Positions 48,687 to 57,189 of a DNA stretch of 64,000 nt are shown here, one piece after another. Within the stretch, counting starts at the first letter, position 1. Each line of letters starts with the position of its first letter. Source of the stretch: Telluria aromaticivorans (GTDB taxonomy: Bacteria; Pseudomonadota; Gammaproteobacteria; Burkholderiales; Burkholderiaceae_D); the NCBI RefSeq assembly GCF_013003915.1, contig NZ_JABAIV010000005.1:1-64000 (forward strand). Reading direction: 5' to 3'. The notes beneath the pieces were generated by a model. The model did no database searches. It had not been told where the DNA came from and saw only the letters and a program-made list of their open reading frames with translations. The translations under genes and the position numbers were made by a program.

Positions 48687-48755
48687 ATGCGCCAGCACGT
48701 TTTCTTTACCTGCTATTTTTACTTTAGCCATTCCAGCCCCTTGGCGGTGGAGTAG
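48687..48755 (+). CDS. aroG leader peptide rich in Phe and Tyr
   Basis: A 22-codon open frame whose core is FFTCYFYF: six aromatic residues in eight codons (48702-48725), four Phe and two Tyr. Such composition marks attenuation leader peptides like PheL. A stalled ribosome at these codons would leave 48741-48748 free; a ribosome reaching the TAG at 48753-48755 would cover it. The weak point is the lack of a clear ribosome-binding site before ATG 48687. Low Phe or Tyr charging would then raise aroG expression. Confidence 0.7.
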   Translation: MRQHVFFTCYFYFSHSSPLAVE

Positions 48756-48826
48756 CGGCAGGTTCACGCGACAGCAGAACAGTCCGACGCAATCCAGACA
48801 AACCGCCAGCGATGGCGGTTTTTTGT
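48741..48826 (+). terminator. Attenuator ahead of aroG: terminator with competing antiterminator
   Basis: The terminator is aaccgcca-gcga-tggcggtt (48801-48820) with a GNRA loop, followed by six T at 48819-48824. The segment tggcggt at 48742-48748, inside the leader peptide end, equals the 3' arm and can pair with accgcca at 48802-48808, which prevents the terminator. This is the arrangement needed for ribosome-controlled attenuation. Confidence 0.72.
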
Positions 48827-48875
48827 TTTCAGCCCCCCGGCTCTTAGCCCAGACACACACACCACGGAGTACAGC

Positions 48876-49934
48876 ATGCCTCGCACCGACGACCTACGCA
48901 TCCGCGAAATGAAGGAACTGACGCCGCCCTCGCACCTGATCCGCGAGTTCCCGGTCACCCCGGCGGCCGAGCAGACCGCGGCCGGCGCGCGCGTGGCGCT
49001 GCACCGCATCCTGCACGGCCAGGACGACCGCGTGATGGTCGTGGTCGGCCCCTGCTCGATCCACGACCCGCAGGCCGCGCTCGAGTACGCGCGCCGCCTG
49101 GCGCCGCTGCGCCAGCGCCTGGCCGGCGAGCTTGAGATCGTGATGCGGGTGTATTTCGAGAAGCCGCGCACCACGGTCGGCTGGAAGGGCATGATCAACG
49201 ATCCGTACATGGACAACAGCTTCCGCATCAATGACGGCCTGCGCATGGCGCGCGAGCTGCTGCGTAGCATTAACGAGCTGGGCCTGCCGGCCGGCACCGA
49301 ATTCCTCGACGTGATCAGCCCGCAGTACATCGCCGATTTGATCAGCTGGGGCGCGATCGGGGCGCGGACCACCGAGTCGCAGGTGCACCGCGAGCTGGCC
49401 TCGGGCCTGTCCTGTCCGGTCGGCTTCAAGAACGGCACCGACGGCAACATCAAGATTGCGGCCGACGCGATGAAGGCGGCTTCGCAGCCGCACCATTTCC
49501 TGTCGGTGACCAAGGGCGGGCATTCGGCGATCGTGTCGACCGCGGGCAACGAGGATTGCCACATCATCCTGCGCGGCGGCAAGGCGCCGAACTACGATGC
49601 GGCCAGCGTCGAGGACGCCTGCAAACAGCTGGCCGCCAACGGGCTGGCAAGCCGCCTGATGATCGACGCTTCGCATGCAAACAGCAGCAAGAACCCGCAG
49701 AACCAGGTACCGGTATGCGCCGACATCGCGGCCCAGATCGCGGGCGGGGACGACCGCATCGTGGGCGTGATGATCGAATCGCACCTGGTAGCGGGGCGGC
49801 AGGACCTGGTGCCAGGCAAGGAACTGGTCTACGGGCAATCGGTGACCGATGGCTGCATCGACTGGGACACCAGCATCGGGGTGCTGGAGGGGCTGGCGGC
49901 GGCGGTTGTACAGCGCCGGCTGCGCCGCGAATAA
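48876..49934 (+). CDS. aroG: 3-deoxy-7-phosphoheptulonate (DAHP) synthase, class I
   Basis: A 352-residue, type I-alpha DAHP synthase, the first step of the shikimate pathway, joining phosphoenolpyruvate and erythrose-4-phosphate. Seen: MVVVGPCSIHDPQAALEYA near 53-71, RVYFEKPRTTVGWKGMINDP near 90-110, GARTTESQVHRELASGL near 160-176, GFKNGTDGN, and the metal/substrate residues in DASHANSSKN and ESHLVAG. Feedback specificity (Phe, Tyr or Trp) cannot be read safely; the aroG name follows overall type. The ribosome-binding site cggag precedes ATG 48876. The upstream leader suggests control by Phe and Tyr supply. A terminator shared with TBDR 5 follows. Confidence 0.94.
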   Translation: MPRTDDLRIREMKELTPPSHLIREFPVTPAAEQTAAGARVALHRILHGQDDRVMVVVGPCSIHDPQAALEYARRLAPLRQRLAGELEIVMRVYFEKPRTTVGWKGMINDPYMDNSFRINDGLRMARELLRSINELGLPAGTEFLDVISPQYIADLISWGAIGARTTESQVHRELASGLSCPVGFKNGTDGNIKIAADAMKAASQPHHFLSVTKGGHSAIVSTAGNEDCHIILRGGKAPNYDAASVEDACKQLAANGLASRLMIDASHANSSKNPQNQVPVCADIAAQIAGGDDRIVGVMIESHLVAGRQDLVPGKELVYGQSVTDGCIDWDTSIGVLEGLAAAVVQRRLRRE

Positions 49935-49966
49935 GGCCGGCGTGGGAACAGCAGGTTTGGCGGCAT

Positions 49967-50008
49967 AAAAAAACGGCGCACCCAGTTCAACCTGGGTGCG
50001 CCGTTTTC
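49967..50008. terminator. Bidirectional terminator between aroG and TBDR 5
   Basis: The stem aaaacggcgcacccag / ctgggtgcgccgtttt has A and T runs on both sides. It serves the convergent aroG (plus) and TBDR 5 (minus) genes. Confidence 0.93.
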
Positions 50009-50023
50009 ATGTGACTCGCCGGA

Positions 50024-52945
50024 TTAGAACTTGGCGGTCAGGTTCAGGAACACATGACGGCCCATGGCGTCATACACCTGCGGGTAGGTGTTACCGTTAC
50101 CCAGGACTGCGGCGACGACACCGGTGACTGGCGGATCCTTGTCCAGCGAGTTGTTCACGCCAACGCGCAGGGTCAGGTTCTTGTTGATGGCCCACGAGCC
50201 CACCAGGTCCAGGTAGCTGCGCGCGGCAAGGCGTTCGTCGGCCGGCTCAAACTCGGTGCTGATCAGCGGGTTGTCGCTGGTAGCGTCGAGCTTCACGCCG
50301 CGGATGTAGCGCCAGGTCACGCCCACTTCCAGGCCCTGCCATGGGGTGCCCCACACGGCGCGGATCTTGTGGCGGTACTTCGGCAGCGGGGTGCCGCAGG
50401 TGGTGCCGTGCAGTCCCGCGCAGTCATACTCGCCCGAACCCGGGAAGTCTTCCTGCTTGAACTCCTTCAGGAAGGTGCCGATGTACGACAGGTCCAGGTT
50501 GCCGTAGCCGCCCATCTTGTAGCCGTAGTTCGCGCCCAGGTCGATGCCCTTGGTCGAAATCGAACCCAGGTTCTGGTTGGTCGCGACGATACGGCCGGCG
50601 TTCAGTGCCCACAGGGTACCGAGGCGGTCACGCTGGATCAGGCCGCAGAACTTCGCATCGCCGGTCTGCAAGCACTGGGTCAGGGTGGTCGATGCTGGCA
50701 AGCCGCCGATCGCGCCTTCGACACGCATGTCGAATGCATCGATTGTCATGCTCAGGTTGCGCATCGGGGTCAGCACCAGGCCCAGGGTGTACGAATCCGA
50801 CTCCTCCGGCGCCAGGCCGGTGTTGCCGCCGGTGATCTGGTTGTACTGCTGTGCCGGGCTGTCTTCGATACGGCCGTACTGGGCCGCGGTGACGCCGGTC
50901 AGCGCGCACTGTGCCAGGGTAGCCGACGGGGTGGCGCCGGCGCATGGGTCGGACGACATGCCGAACAGGCTCAGGCCTTGCGGCGTGAACAGTTCGACCA
51001 CGTTGGCGGCGCGGGCAGCGCGCTGGTAGCTGAAGCGCAGCTTGGCGGCTGCAATCGGCGACCATTCGGCGCCGGCGCCGTAGGAGCTGGTCTTCTGGCC
51101 GGTCGAGTAGTCCGACTTGCGGTAGGACGCGTTCAGGGTCAGCGACTCGGCGAACGGCATTTTTTCCAGCACCGGGATACGGGCTTCGGCGTAGTAGTCG
51201 CGTACGCTGAACTGGCCGGCCACGCCCAGGGTCGGGCCGCCCTGGCCGGCGAGGTCGCCGGTTTCGAAGGCGGTGTCGGTTGCCAGGTCGAGCTTTTCGG
51301 TGCGGTGTTCCCAGCCGAATGCAACGCCGATGCCGCGGTTGGTGGTCGGCAGCTTGATGCCGTATTCGCCCAGGTCGCTCGACAGGTTGATGCCCTGCAC
51401 GGTCTGCGAGGTGCTGCCCTTCTGGAAGCCAGGGGTCTGCAGGTATTTCAGTGCTTCAGGCGTGACGCCGCCCAGCGACCAGATGTTGTACGGGACGCAG
51501 TTGGTGTCGGTGCCGTCGATCACGCTCTGGCAGGTCGGCACGCCGTTCGGGCCCGCGACCACGTTCAGTGCGCGGCCGATGCGCTGGTTCGAGAAGTCGT
51601 TGAAATAGGTTTCCGAGTACAGCACCTTGCCGGCTTGCAGGAAGGCGTCGTAGGTCCAGTTGCCGACGTCGCCCTTCATGCCGATCACGCCGCGGTAGGA
51701 GGTGTGGCGCTGGTCGTCGCGGCGGCCGCCGCCTTCCACGTTGCGGCGGAAGATCAGTGCGTCGGCGGTATCGCCAGGGCCGGTCAGGCCCAGGTCGCGG
51801 CGCCATGCCGGCGACAGGAACGGGTTCTCGAAGCGGATCGCGTTCGAGCCCGAGGCGTCGAAGCCGAACAGGCCCGATGGAGCGATCTGGGCGACGGTGC
51901 TGTCATCGTGGAAGCTGGCTTCCGTGTACAGGCGCATCTGCTCGTTGATGTCGAAGTGCGTGAAGCTGCTAAAGGTGTAGCGCTCCGACGGACGGCGGAA
52001 ATAGTTCAGCGGGCCGTAGTTGTACTGGTCGGTGGCAGCCACGTACGGACGGGTGTTGCCGGCCGCATCGGCGACGGTGCGCTGGCCGGCGTCGGTGAAG
52101 AAGCGGCCTGGGAAGCTGGTGCCCGAACCGCCGCAATTGAAGGTGTTGCCCGAGCTGAAGCCATCCAGCGAGCAGGCGGTGAAGTCGCGCTCGGACTGCA
52201 GCAGCGCGTCTTCTTTCTTGTAGCCGAAGAAAGCGACGGCGTTACCGCGGCCATCGGCGAAGTTACCGCCCAGCAGCAGGTTGGCGTCCTTGATCTTGCC
52301 GTCGGCGCCCTTGTCGCCTGCGACCGGGAAATTACGGCGGCGTGCGGCGTCGGCAGCCATGCCACCGTTCTGCTGGTGATTGTAGAACGCGTAGTTGGTT
52401 TCCAGTTGCACGCCCTGGAAATTGTCGTTCATGATGAAGTTGACGACACCTGCGACCGCGTCCGAGCCGTAGATGGCCGAGGCGCCGCCGGTCAGCACTT
52501 CGACGCGCTTGATCAGCGCTGCCGGAATCTGGTTCAAGTCGGCTGCGGTGTTGCGCGGCGAACCTGCCGGCAAGCGGCGGCCGTTGACCAGCACCAGGGT
52601 GCGGTCGGCGCCGAAGTTGCGCAGGTTGACGGTTGCGGTGCCGGACGAGCCGTTCGAGATCGAACCACCCTGGTCGGCGAAGACCTGGGGCAGGTTGTTC
52701 AGCAGGTTTTCCACCGAACGCGTGCCTTCCAGCTTGATGTCCTTGGCGCCCACCACGGTCACCGGGCTCACGCTTTCGAGGTTGGCGGTTGCGATACGCG
52801 AACCGGTCACTTCCACGCGTTGCAGGTTCTGGCCTTCGCCAGCTGGAGCCTGTTGCGCTTCCTGCGCATAGGCGGTAGCGGCAAATGCCATGCCGCCTGC
52901 GAACATCAATCGAACCGAACGAGATATTACTGTTTCAACCATCAT
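50024..52945 (-). CDS. TonB-dependent receptor (TBDR 5)
   Basis: A 973-residue receptor. The signal peptide is about 1-28 (ATAYAQEA), then LQRVEVTGSRI, a plug with LVLVNGRRLPAGS and VLTGGASAIYGSDAVAGVVNFIMND, and a barrel ending HVFLNLTAKF. Two consecutive ATGs (52945, 52942) lie behind a ctggga ribosome-binding site. The first residues (MVETVISRSVR) resemble TBDR 3 (METLLSRSIRA), but the plug and barrel are of another subgroup. It is divergent from an Opp/Yej-like ABC importer, 376 bases away, which suggests they may handle the same ligand class, perhaps peptides; this is inference from position only. Confidence 0.95.
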   Translation of the reverse strand: MMVETVISRSVRLMFAGGMAFAATAYAQEAQQAPAGEGQNLQRVEVTGSRIATANLESVSPVTVVGAKDIKLEGTRSVENLLNNLPQVFADQGGSISNGSSGTATVNLRNFGADRTLVLVNGRRLPAGSPRNTAADLNQIPAALIKRVEVLTGGASAIYGSDAVAGVVNFIMNDNFQGVQLETNYAFYNHQQNGGMAADAARRRNFPVAGDKGADGKIKDANLLLGGNFADGRGNAVAFFGYKKEDALLQSERDFTACSLDGFSSGNTFNCGGSGTSFPGRFFTDAGQRTVADAAGNTRPYVAATDQYNYGPLNYFRRPSERYTFSSFTHFDINEQMRLYTEASFHDDSTVAQIAPSGLFGFDASGSNAIRFENPFLSPAWRRDLGLTGPGDTADALIFRRNVEGGGRRDDQRHTSYRGVIGMKGDVGNWTYDAFLQAGKVLYSETYFNDFSNQRIGRALNVVAGPNGVPTCQSVIDGTDTNCVPYNIWSLGGVTPEALKYLQTPGFQKGSTSQTVQGINLSSDLGEYGIKLPTTNRGIGVAFGWEHRTEKLDLATDTAFETGDLAGQGGPTLGVAGQFSVRDYYAEARIPVLEKMPFAESLTLNASYRKSDYSTGQKTSSYGAGAEWSPIAAAKLRFSYQRAARAANVVELFTPQGLSLFGMSSDPCAGATPSATLAQCALTGVTAAQYGRIEDSPAQQYNQITGGNTGLAPEESDSYTLGLVLTPMRNLSMTIDAFDMRVEGAIGGLPASTTLTQCLQTGDAKFCGLIQRDRLGTLWALNAGRIVATNQNLGSISTKGIDLGANYGYKMGGYGNLDLSYIGTFLKEFKQEDFPGSGEYDCAGLHGTTCGTPLPKYRHKIRAVWGTPWQGLEVGVTWRYIRGVKLDATSDNPLISTEFEPADERLAARSYLDLVGSWAINKNLTLRVGVNNSLDKDPPVTGVVAAVLGNGNTYPQVYDAMGRHVFLNLTAKF

Positions 52946-53321
52946 GTCGAAAATTCCCAGGTAAGCCCTGCGGCTCTTTTTTTGACGACGTCCGCAGAGG
53001 TGCATCGATCACGTTGCCGCACAAAATACAAAAACGGCATCTTTTACTACCTGGCAATAAAAACATTCGTGTGCATACGTTGTCAATTGGAATGTCTGTA
53101 CAAGATATAAATACAACTATTGTCGAAAAGTATTTACAAAAAATCGATTTGGCCTTATACGCGGGAAACAAAAAGGAATGGGCTGATGGCATCCTGGCCA
53201 CCTGTCAACCCGGCGGAATATGCGCTATCGTTACGCCTCTTCGGCCCGCCTCTTCGACCGCCTTCACGCGGCGCCAGACGCGCGCAACCGGTGCCGATCT
53301 TTCTGGACCTTCAGGAAACCT
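52946..53321. other. AT-rich divergent control region between TBDR 5 and the ABC importer
   Basis: The centre (about 53020-53170) is strikingly AT-rich. It holds the TBDR 5 promoter on the minus strand. A promoter for the ABC genes must also be here, but no single choice is convincing. No RNA gene or ORF with a ribosome-binding site is seen. Confidence 0.55.
53057..53086 (-). promoter_or_regulatory. Extended -10 promoter of TBDR 5
   Basis: On the minus strand TTGACA (53086-53081), an 18-base spacer with TG at positions 16-17, then TTTTAT (53062-53057). The leader is about 105 bases. The -10 hexamer is identical to that of TBDR 1. Confidence 0.65.
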
Positions 53322-54260
53322 ATGCTGAGTTTTATCCTGCGGCGGCTGTGGCAGATGCTGCCGACCATGCTCGGGGTCGTGGTGCTGGTGTTCGTGCTGT
53401 TCAACTGGGTCGGCGGCGATCCGGCCTACCTGCTGGCAGGGAAGATGGCCGATACCGCCGCGATCGAGAATATCCGGCGCCAGCTCGGCACCGACCAGCC
53501 CTATACCGTGCAGCTGTGGATCTTCATCCAGCAGATCCTGACCTTTGATTTCGGCAATGCCTGGAGCACCGGCGAACCGGTGTCGCAGATCATTGCGAGC
53601 CGCCTTGGACCGTCGCTCACGGTGCTGGTGCCGCTGACCATCCTCGAAACCCTGTTCGGCATCGCGCTGGCGCTGGCCATCGCGTTTGTCCGCGGCTCGC
53701 TGACCGACCGCGCCGTGATGGTCGCGTGCACGATCGGCATGTCGGTCTCGATCCTGGTCTACATCATCGTGTTCCAGTATGTCTTCGCCTACCAGCTGGG
53801 GATGTTCCCGGTGCAGGGCTGGGGGAGTAGCCTGGGCGAGAACCTGCTGCGCTATGCGCTGCTGCCGATCATCATCGGCCTGGCGGTGTCGATCGCCCCG
53901 ACCCTGCGCCTGTACCGCAGCTTCGTGCTGGACGAAGTGGGGCAGGACTACGTGCGCACCGCGCGCGCCAAGGGATTGAGCGAGCGGCGCATCGTCTGGG
54001 TCCACGTGCTGCGCAACGCGGCGATCCCGATCATCACCCACGTCATGGCCAACCTGCCGGCGCTGCTGATCGGCGCCTTCCTGCTCGAGCGCTTCTTCGG
54101 CATTCCCGGCATCGGGCGCGAAGTCATCCTGGCCGTCGAGCGCAGCGACTTCCCGGTGATCAAGGCGATCACGGTCTATGTGGCCGTGGCCACCATGGTG
54201 TTCAACCTGCTGGCCGACCTGCTGTACCAGGCGGTCGATCCACGGGTGCGCCTCACATGA
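53322..54260 (+). CDS. ABC transporter permease, OppB/YejB-like
   Basis: A 312-residue permease of the peptide/opine/nickel importer class. It opens MLSFILRRLWQMLPTMLGVVV, the usual DppB/OppB first helix, then NWVGGDPAYLLAGK. Six helices follow. The EAA loop reads YVRTARAKGLSERRIVWVHVLRNA near 210-233, where the ATPase docks. ATG 53322 behind caggaa gives the standard N-terminus. The stop overlaps the next permease start by four bases. Opp, Dpp and Yej permeases import peptides. No substrate-binding protein gene is in the operon, so the substrate is uncertain. Confidence 0.93.
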   Translation: MLSFILRRLWQMLPTMLGVVVLVFVLFNWVGGDPAYLLAGKMADTAAIENIRRQLGTDQPYTVQLWIFIQQILTFDFGNAWSTGEPVSQIIASRLGPSLTVLVPLTILETLFGIALALAIAFVRGSLTDRAVMVACTIGMSVSILVYIIVFQYVFAYQLGMFPVQGWGSSLGENLLRYALLPIIIGLAVSIAPTLRLYRSFVLDEVGQDYVRTARAKGLSERRIVWVHVLRNAAIPIITHVMANLPALLIGAFLLERFFGIPGIGREVILAVERSDFPVIKAITVYVAVATMVFNLLADLLYQAVDPRVRLT

Positions 54261-55291
54261 CTGCGATGACCAGCAAGATCGGGGTGGCGGCCCGCAGTTC
54301 GCCCGGACTGTGGGCGCTGGCCTGGCGCCGCCTGCGCGCCGACCGCATCGCCATGGCCGCGCTGGCAGTGGTGGCAGCCTTCCTGCTGATGCTGCTGCTG
54401 TCCGCGGCGGGCCTGGTCGCGGGCGACTGGGAAGACGAGGTCGCGGTCAACTACGCGCCGCCGTCCTTTATCGGCGCCGATGCCGGTACCCGCGCCCTCG
54501 CCGCGGCCCAGCTGCCGCGCGAGACGCCGCCGAATGCCTTCGATCCGCTGGCCGCCGAGCTGGCGGAACTCAAGGCGCAGGTCCGCGCGACACACCCGCC
54601 GCGCGAAAAAGCCCTGACGCTGCCTTTTGGGGCCGACAAGTGGGGCCATGACGTCATCAAGAAGACCATCAAGGGTGGCGAGACCTCGATCGTGGTCGGC
54701 CTGGTGGCGGCGCTGGTGGCGGTGACACTGGGCACGCTGTTCGGCGCGCTGTCGGGCTTTTACGGCGGGATCGTGGACGATCTGTTCAACTGGTTCTACA
54801 GCATCTTCACCTCGATCCCGTCGATCCTGATGATCCTGACCGTGGCCGCGGTGCTGCAGCAGAAAGGGGTCATGACCATCGTGCTGATCCTGGGCCTGAC
54901 CGGCTGGACCGGGCCTTACCGCCTGATGCGCGCCGAATACATCAAGCACAAGGCGCGCGAATACGTGATGGCGGCCGACGCCATCGGGGCGTCGAGCTTG
55001 CGCAGGATGTTCAGCCACATCCTGCCGAACGTCTCGCACGTGGCGCTGGTGCAGATGTCGATCCTGGTGGTGGGCTTCATCAAGGCCGAGGTGATCCTGT
55101 CTTTCCTCGGCTTCGGGGTGCCGGTCGGCACCGTGTCCTGGGGCAGCATGCTGAACGAGGCGCAGAATGAACTCATCCTGGGCAAGTGGTGGCAACTGGC
55201 GGCGGCGGCCAGCGCAATGGCGCTGCTGGTGACGGCCTTCTCGCTGTTCGCGGATGCCTTGCGCGACGCACTCGATCCGAAACTCAAATGA
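54257..55291 (+). CDS. ABC transporter permease, OppC/YejE-like
   Basis: 344 residues. After the first helix (about 32-54) there is a long periplasmic insert (about 60-120), as in YejE and OppC, then LPFGADKWGHDVIKKTIKGG, the typical LGTDxxGRD-like motif, and five further helices. The EAA loop is EYVMAADAIGASSLRRMFSHILPN near 234-257. It overlaps both neighbours by four bases, so the three genes form one tightly coupled operon. It partners the OppB-like protein to form the membrane channel. Confidence 0.93.
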   Translation: MTAMTSKIGVAARSSPGLWALAWRRLRADRIAMAALAVVAAFLLMLLLSAAGLVAGDWEDEVAVNYAPPSFIGADAGTRALAAAQLPRETPPNAFDPLAAELAELKAQVRATHPPREKALTLPFGADKWGHDVIKKTIKGGETSIVVGLVAALVAVTLGTLFGALSGFYGGIVDDLFNWFYSIFTSIPSILMILTVAAVLQQKGVMTIVLILGLTGWTGPYRLMRAEYIKHKAREYVMAADAIGASSLRRMFSHILPNVSHVALVQMSILVVGFIKAEVILSFLGFGVPVGTVSWGSMLNEAQNELILGKWWQLAAAASAMALLVTAFSLFADALRDALDPKLK

Positions 55292-56982
55292 CCGCCCACG
55301 ACCCCAAGCTGTTGCTGCAGGTACGCGAGCTGCGCATCTCCTTCCGCACCGACAAGAAGAACAGCGTCGAAGCGGTCAAGGGCATCTCCTTCGACGTGCC
55401 GAGGAATAGCACCGTGGCGCTGGTGGGCGAATCGGGCAGCGGCAAGTCGGTCAGCTCGCTGGCCGTGATGGGCCTGCTGCCGGAAGAAACGACCATCATC
55501 CATCCCGGATCGAGCGTACGCTTCGATGGCCGCGAACTGTTCGACTTGCCGCGCAGCGAGCGGCGCAGGCTGTGCGGCAAGGAGATCGCCATGATCTTCC
55601 AGGAGCCGATGTCTTCGCTGAACCCGGTGTTCACCGTGGGTTTTCAGATAGGCGAGGTGCTGCGCCGGCACATGGGAATGAACGCGAAGCAGGCGCGGGA
55701 GCGCACGCTGGCGCTGCTGGCCGAGGTCGGGATTCCTGACCCTCTGGCAAAAATCGACGCCTATCCCGGCCAGATGTCCGGCGGCCAGCAGCAGCGGGTG
55801 ATGATCGCGATGGCGATCGCCTGCGAACCCAAGCTGCTGATTGCCGACGAGCCGACCACGGCGCTCGACGTGACGATCCAGAAGCAGATCATGGAGCTGA
55901 TCGCCGGCCTGCAAAAAAAGCACCAGATGTCGGTGCTCTTCATTACCCACGACCTCGGGCTGGTGGGCGAGATCGCCGACCGCGTGATCGTGATGCGCCA
56001 TGGCGAAGTGCGGGAGGAGGGCGCCGCCGCCCAGGTCTTCGGCGCGCCGCAAGATGCCTACACCCGCGCGCTGCTGCACTGCCGCCCGAAGCTGGATGAA
56101 CGTCCTGTGCGCCTGCCGGTCATCGACGATTATCTCGGCGAGCACGTCCAGGCTGGACTGATCCTGCCGCAGCGTACGCGCGGCAGCGCGCCGGGCGACG
56201 AGCCGCTGCTGGTGGTGCAGAACCTCGCCAAGAGTTTCTACCTGCGCGAGGGGTTGTTCAAGAAGCGCGAGTTCAGGGCGGTGAAGGACGTGTCGTTCAC
56301 GCTGGCGCGCGGCAAGACCCTGGGCGTGGTGGGGGAGTCCGGCTCGGGCAAGACCACCGTCGGATTGACCCTGCTGCGCCTGCACCGCGCCACCGGCGGC
56401 AGCGCGCTGTTCGAGGGCCGCGACCTGCTGGCGATGTCCGACCGCGACTATCAAAGCTACAAGCGGCGCATCCAGATCATCTTCCAGAACCCGTACGCCT
56501 CGCTGAACCCGCGCTTCACAGTCGGGCAGATCCTGGTGGAGCCGATGCGCATCCACCGCATCGGCGCCAACGATGGCGAGCGCGTGGCGATGGCCTATGA
56601 ATTATTGAAGCGCGTCGGCCTGCCCGAGCAGGCTTTCCATCGCTATCCGCACGAGTTCTCCGGCGGCCAGCGCCAGCGCATCGCGATCGCGCGCTGCCTG
56701 ACCATGAAGCCCGAGATCCTGGTCTGCGACGAATCGGTATCGGCGCTGGACGTGTCGGTGCAGGCCCAGGTGCTGAATCTGCTGCAGGACCTGCAGGACG
56801 AATACAAGATGAGCTATATCTTCATTTCGCACGATTTGTCGGTGGTGAAATACATCGCCGACCAGGTGATGGTGATGCACCACGGGAGCGTGGTGGAGAT
56901 GGCGGATTCGGACGAGTTGTACCGTAATCCGCAGCATGAATACACGCGGGCCTTGCTGGCGGCGATACCGCGGGGTGCATGA
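55288..56982 (+). CDS. ABC transporter with two fused ATPase domains (OppD-OppF/YejF type)
   Basis: 564 residues with two complete ATP-binding cassettes. The first has Walker A GESGSGKSVSS near 45, signature MSGGQQQR near 165 and Walker B LLIADEPTTALD near 185. The second has Walker A GESGSGKTTVG near 350, signature FSGGQRQR near 460 and Walker B ILVCDESVSALDVS near 480. The two are joined through the Opp/Dpp-type extension around residue 265-300. Such double cassettes occur in YejF and GsiA importers. The start overlaps the permease stop. The operon therefore has two permeases and a double ATPase but no binding protein. Confidence 0.93.
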   Translation: MTAHDPKLLLQVRELRISFRTDKKNSVEAVKGISFDVPRNSTVALVGESGSGKSVSSLAVMGLLPEETTIIHPGSSVRFDGRELFDLPRSERRRLCGKEIAMIFQEPMSSLNPVFTVGFQIGEVLRRHMGMNAKQARERTLALLAEVGIPDPLAKIDAYPGQMSGGQQQRVMIAMAIACEPKLLIADEPTTALDVTIQKQIMELIAGLQKKHQMSVLFITHDLGLVGEIADRVIVMRHGEVREEGAAAQVFGAPQDAYTRALLHCRPKLDERPVRLPVIDDYLGEHVQAGLILPQRTRGSAPGDEPLLVVQNLAKSFYLREGLFKKREFRAVKDVSFTLARGKTLGVVGESGSGKTTVGLTLLRLHRATGGSALFEGRDLLAMSDRDYQSYKRRIQIIFQNPYASLNPRFTVGQILVEPMRIHRIGANDGERVAMAYELLKRVGLPEQAFHRYPHEFSGGQRQRIAIARCLTMKPEILVCDESVSALDVSVQAQVLNLLQDLQDEYKMSYIFISHDLSVVKYIADQVMVMHHGSVVEMADSDELYRNPQHEYTRALLAAIPRGA

Positions 56983-57006
56983 CCACGATCGCCGCCGGTG
57001 ATTGTC

Positions 57007-57137
57007 GTAGGGCGGGCGGGTTTCCCGCCCGCGCGTTCAAATCACATGTGCATTTATGCGTCGCGTCCATTCAACCGCATGTTGAACGCGCGGGGTAATC
57101 CGGGCCAGTGGCCCGGATTACAAGCCGCCCACCCTAC
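57007..57137. repeat. Dispersed two-hairpin repeat, copy 7
   Basis: The left end gtagggcgggcgggtttcccgcccgcgcg with gttcaaatcac is joined to a right end with ccgggccagtggcccgg and ccgcccaccctac. It lies between the ABC operon and the DedA-rhodanese gene. Confidence 0.85.
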
Positions 57138-57189
57138 AACGGCGAAAGGCGCCCGGGCGACAGCAAGGGAATTCAGATAAACTAATGCG

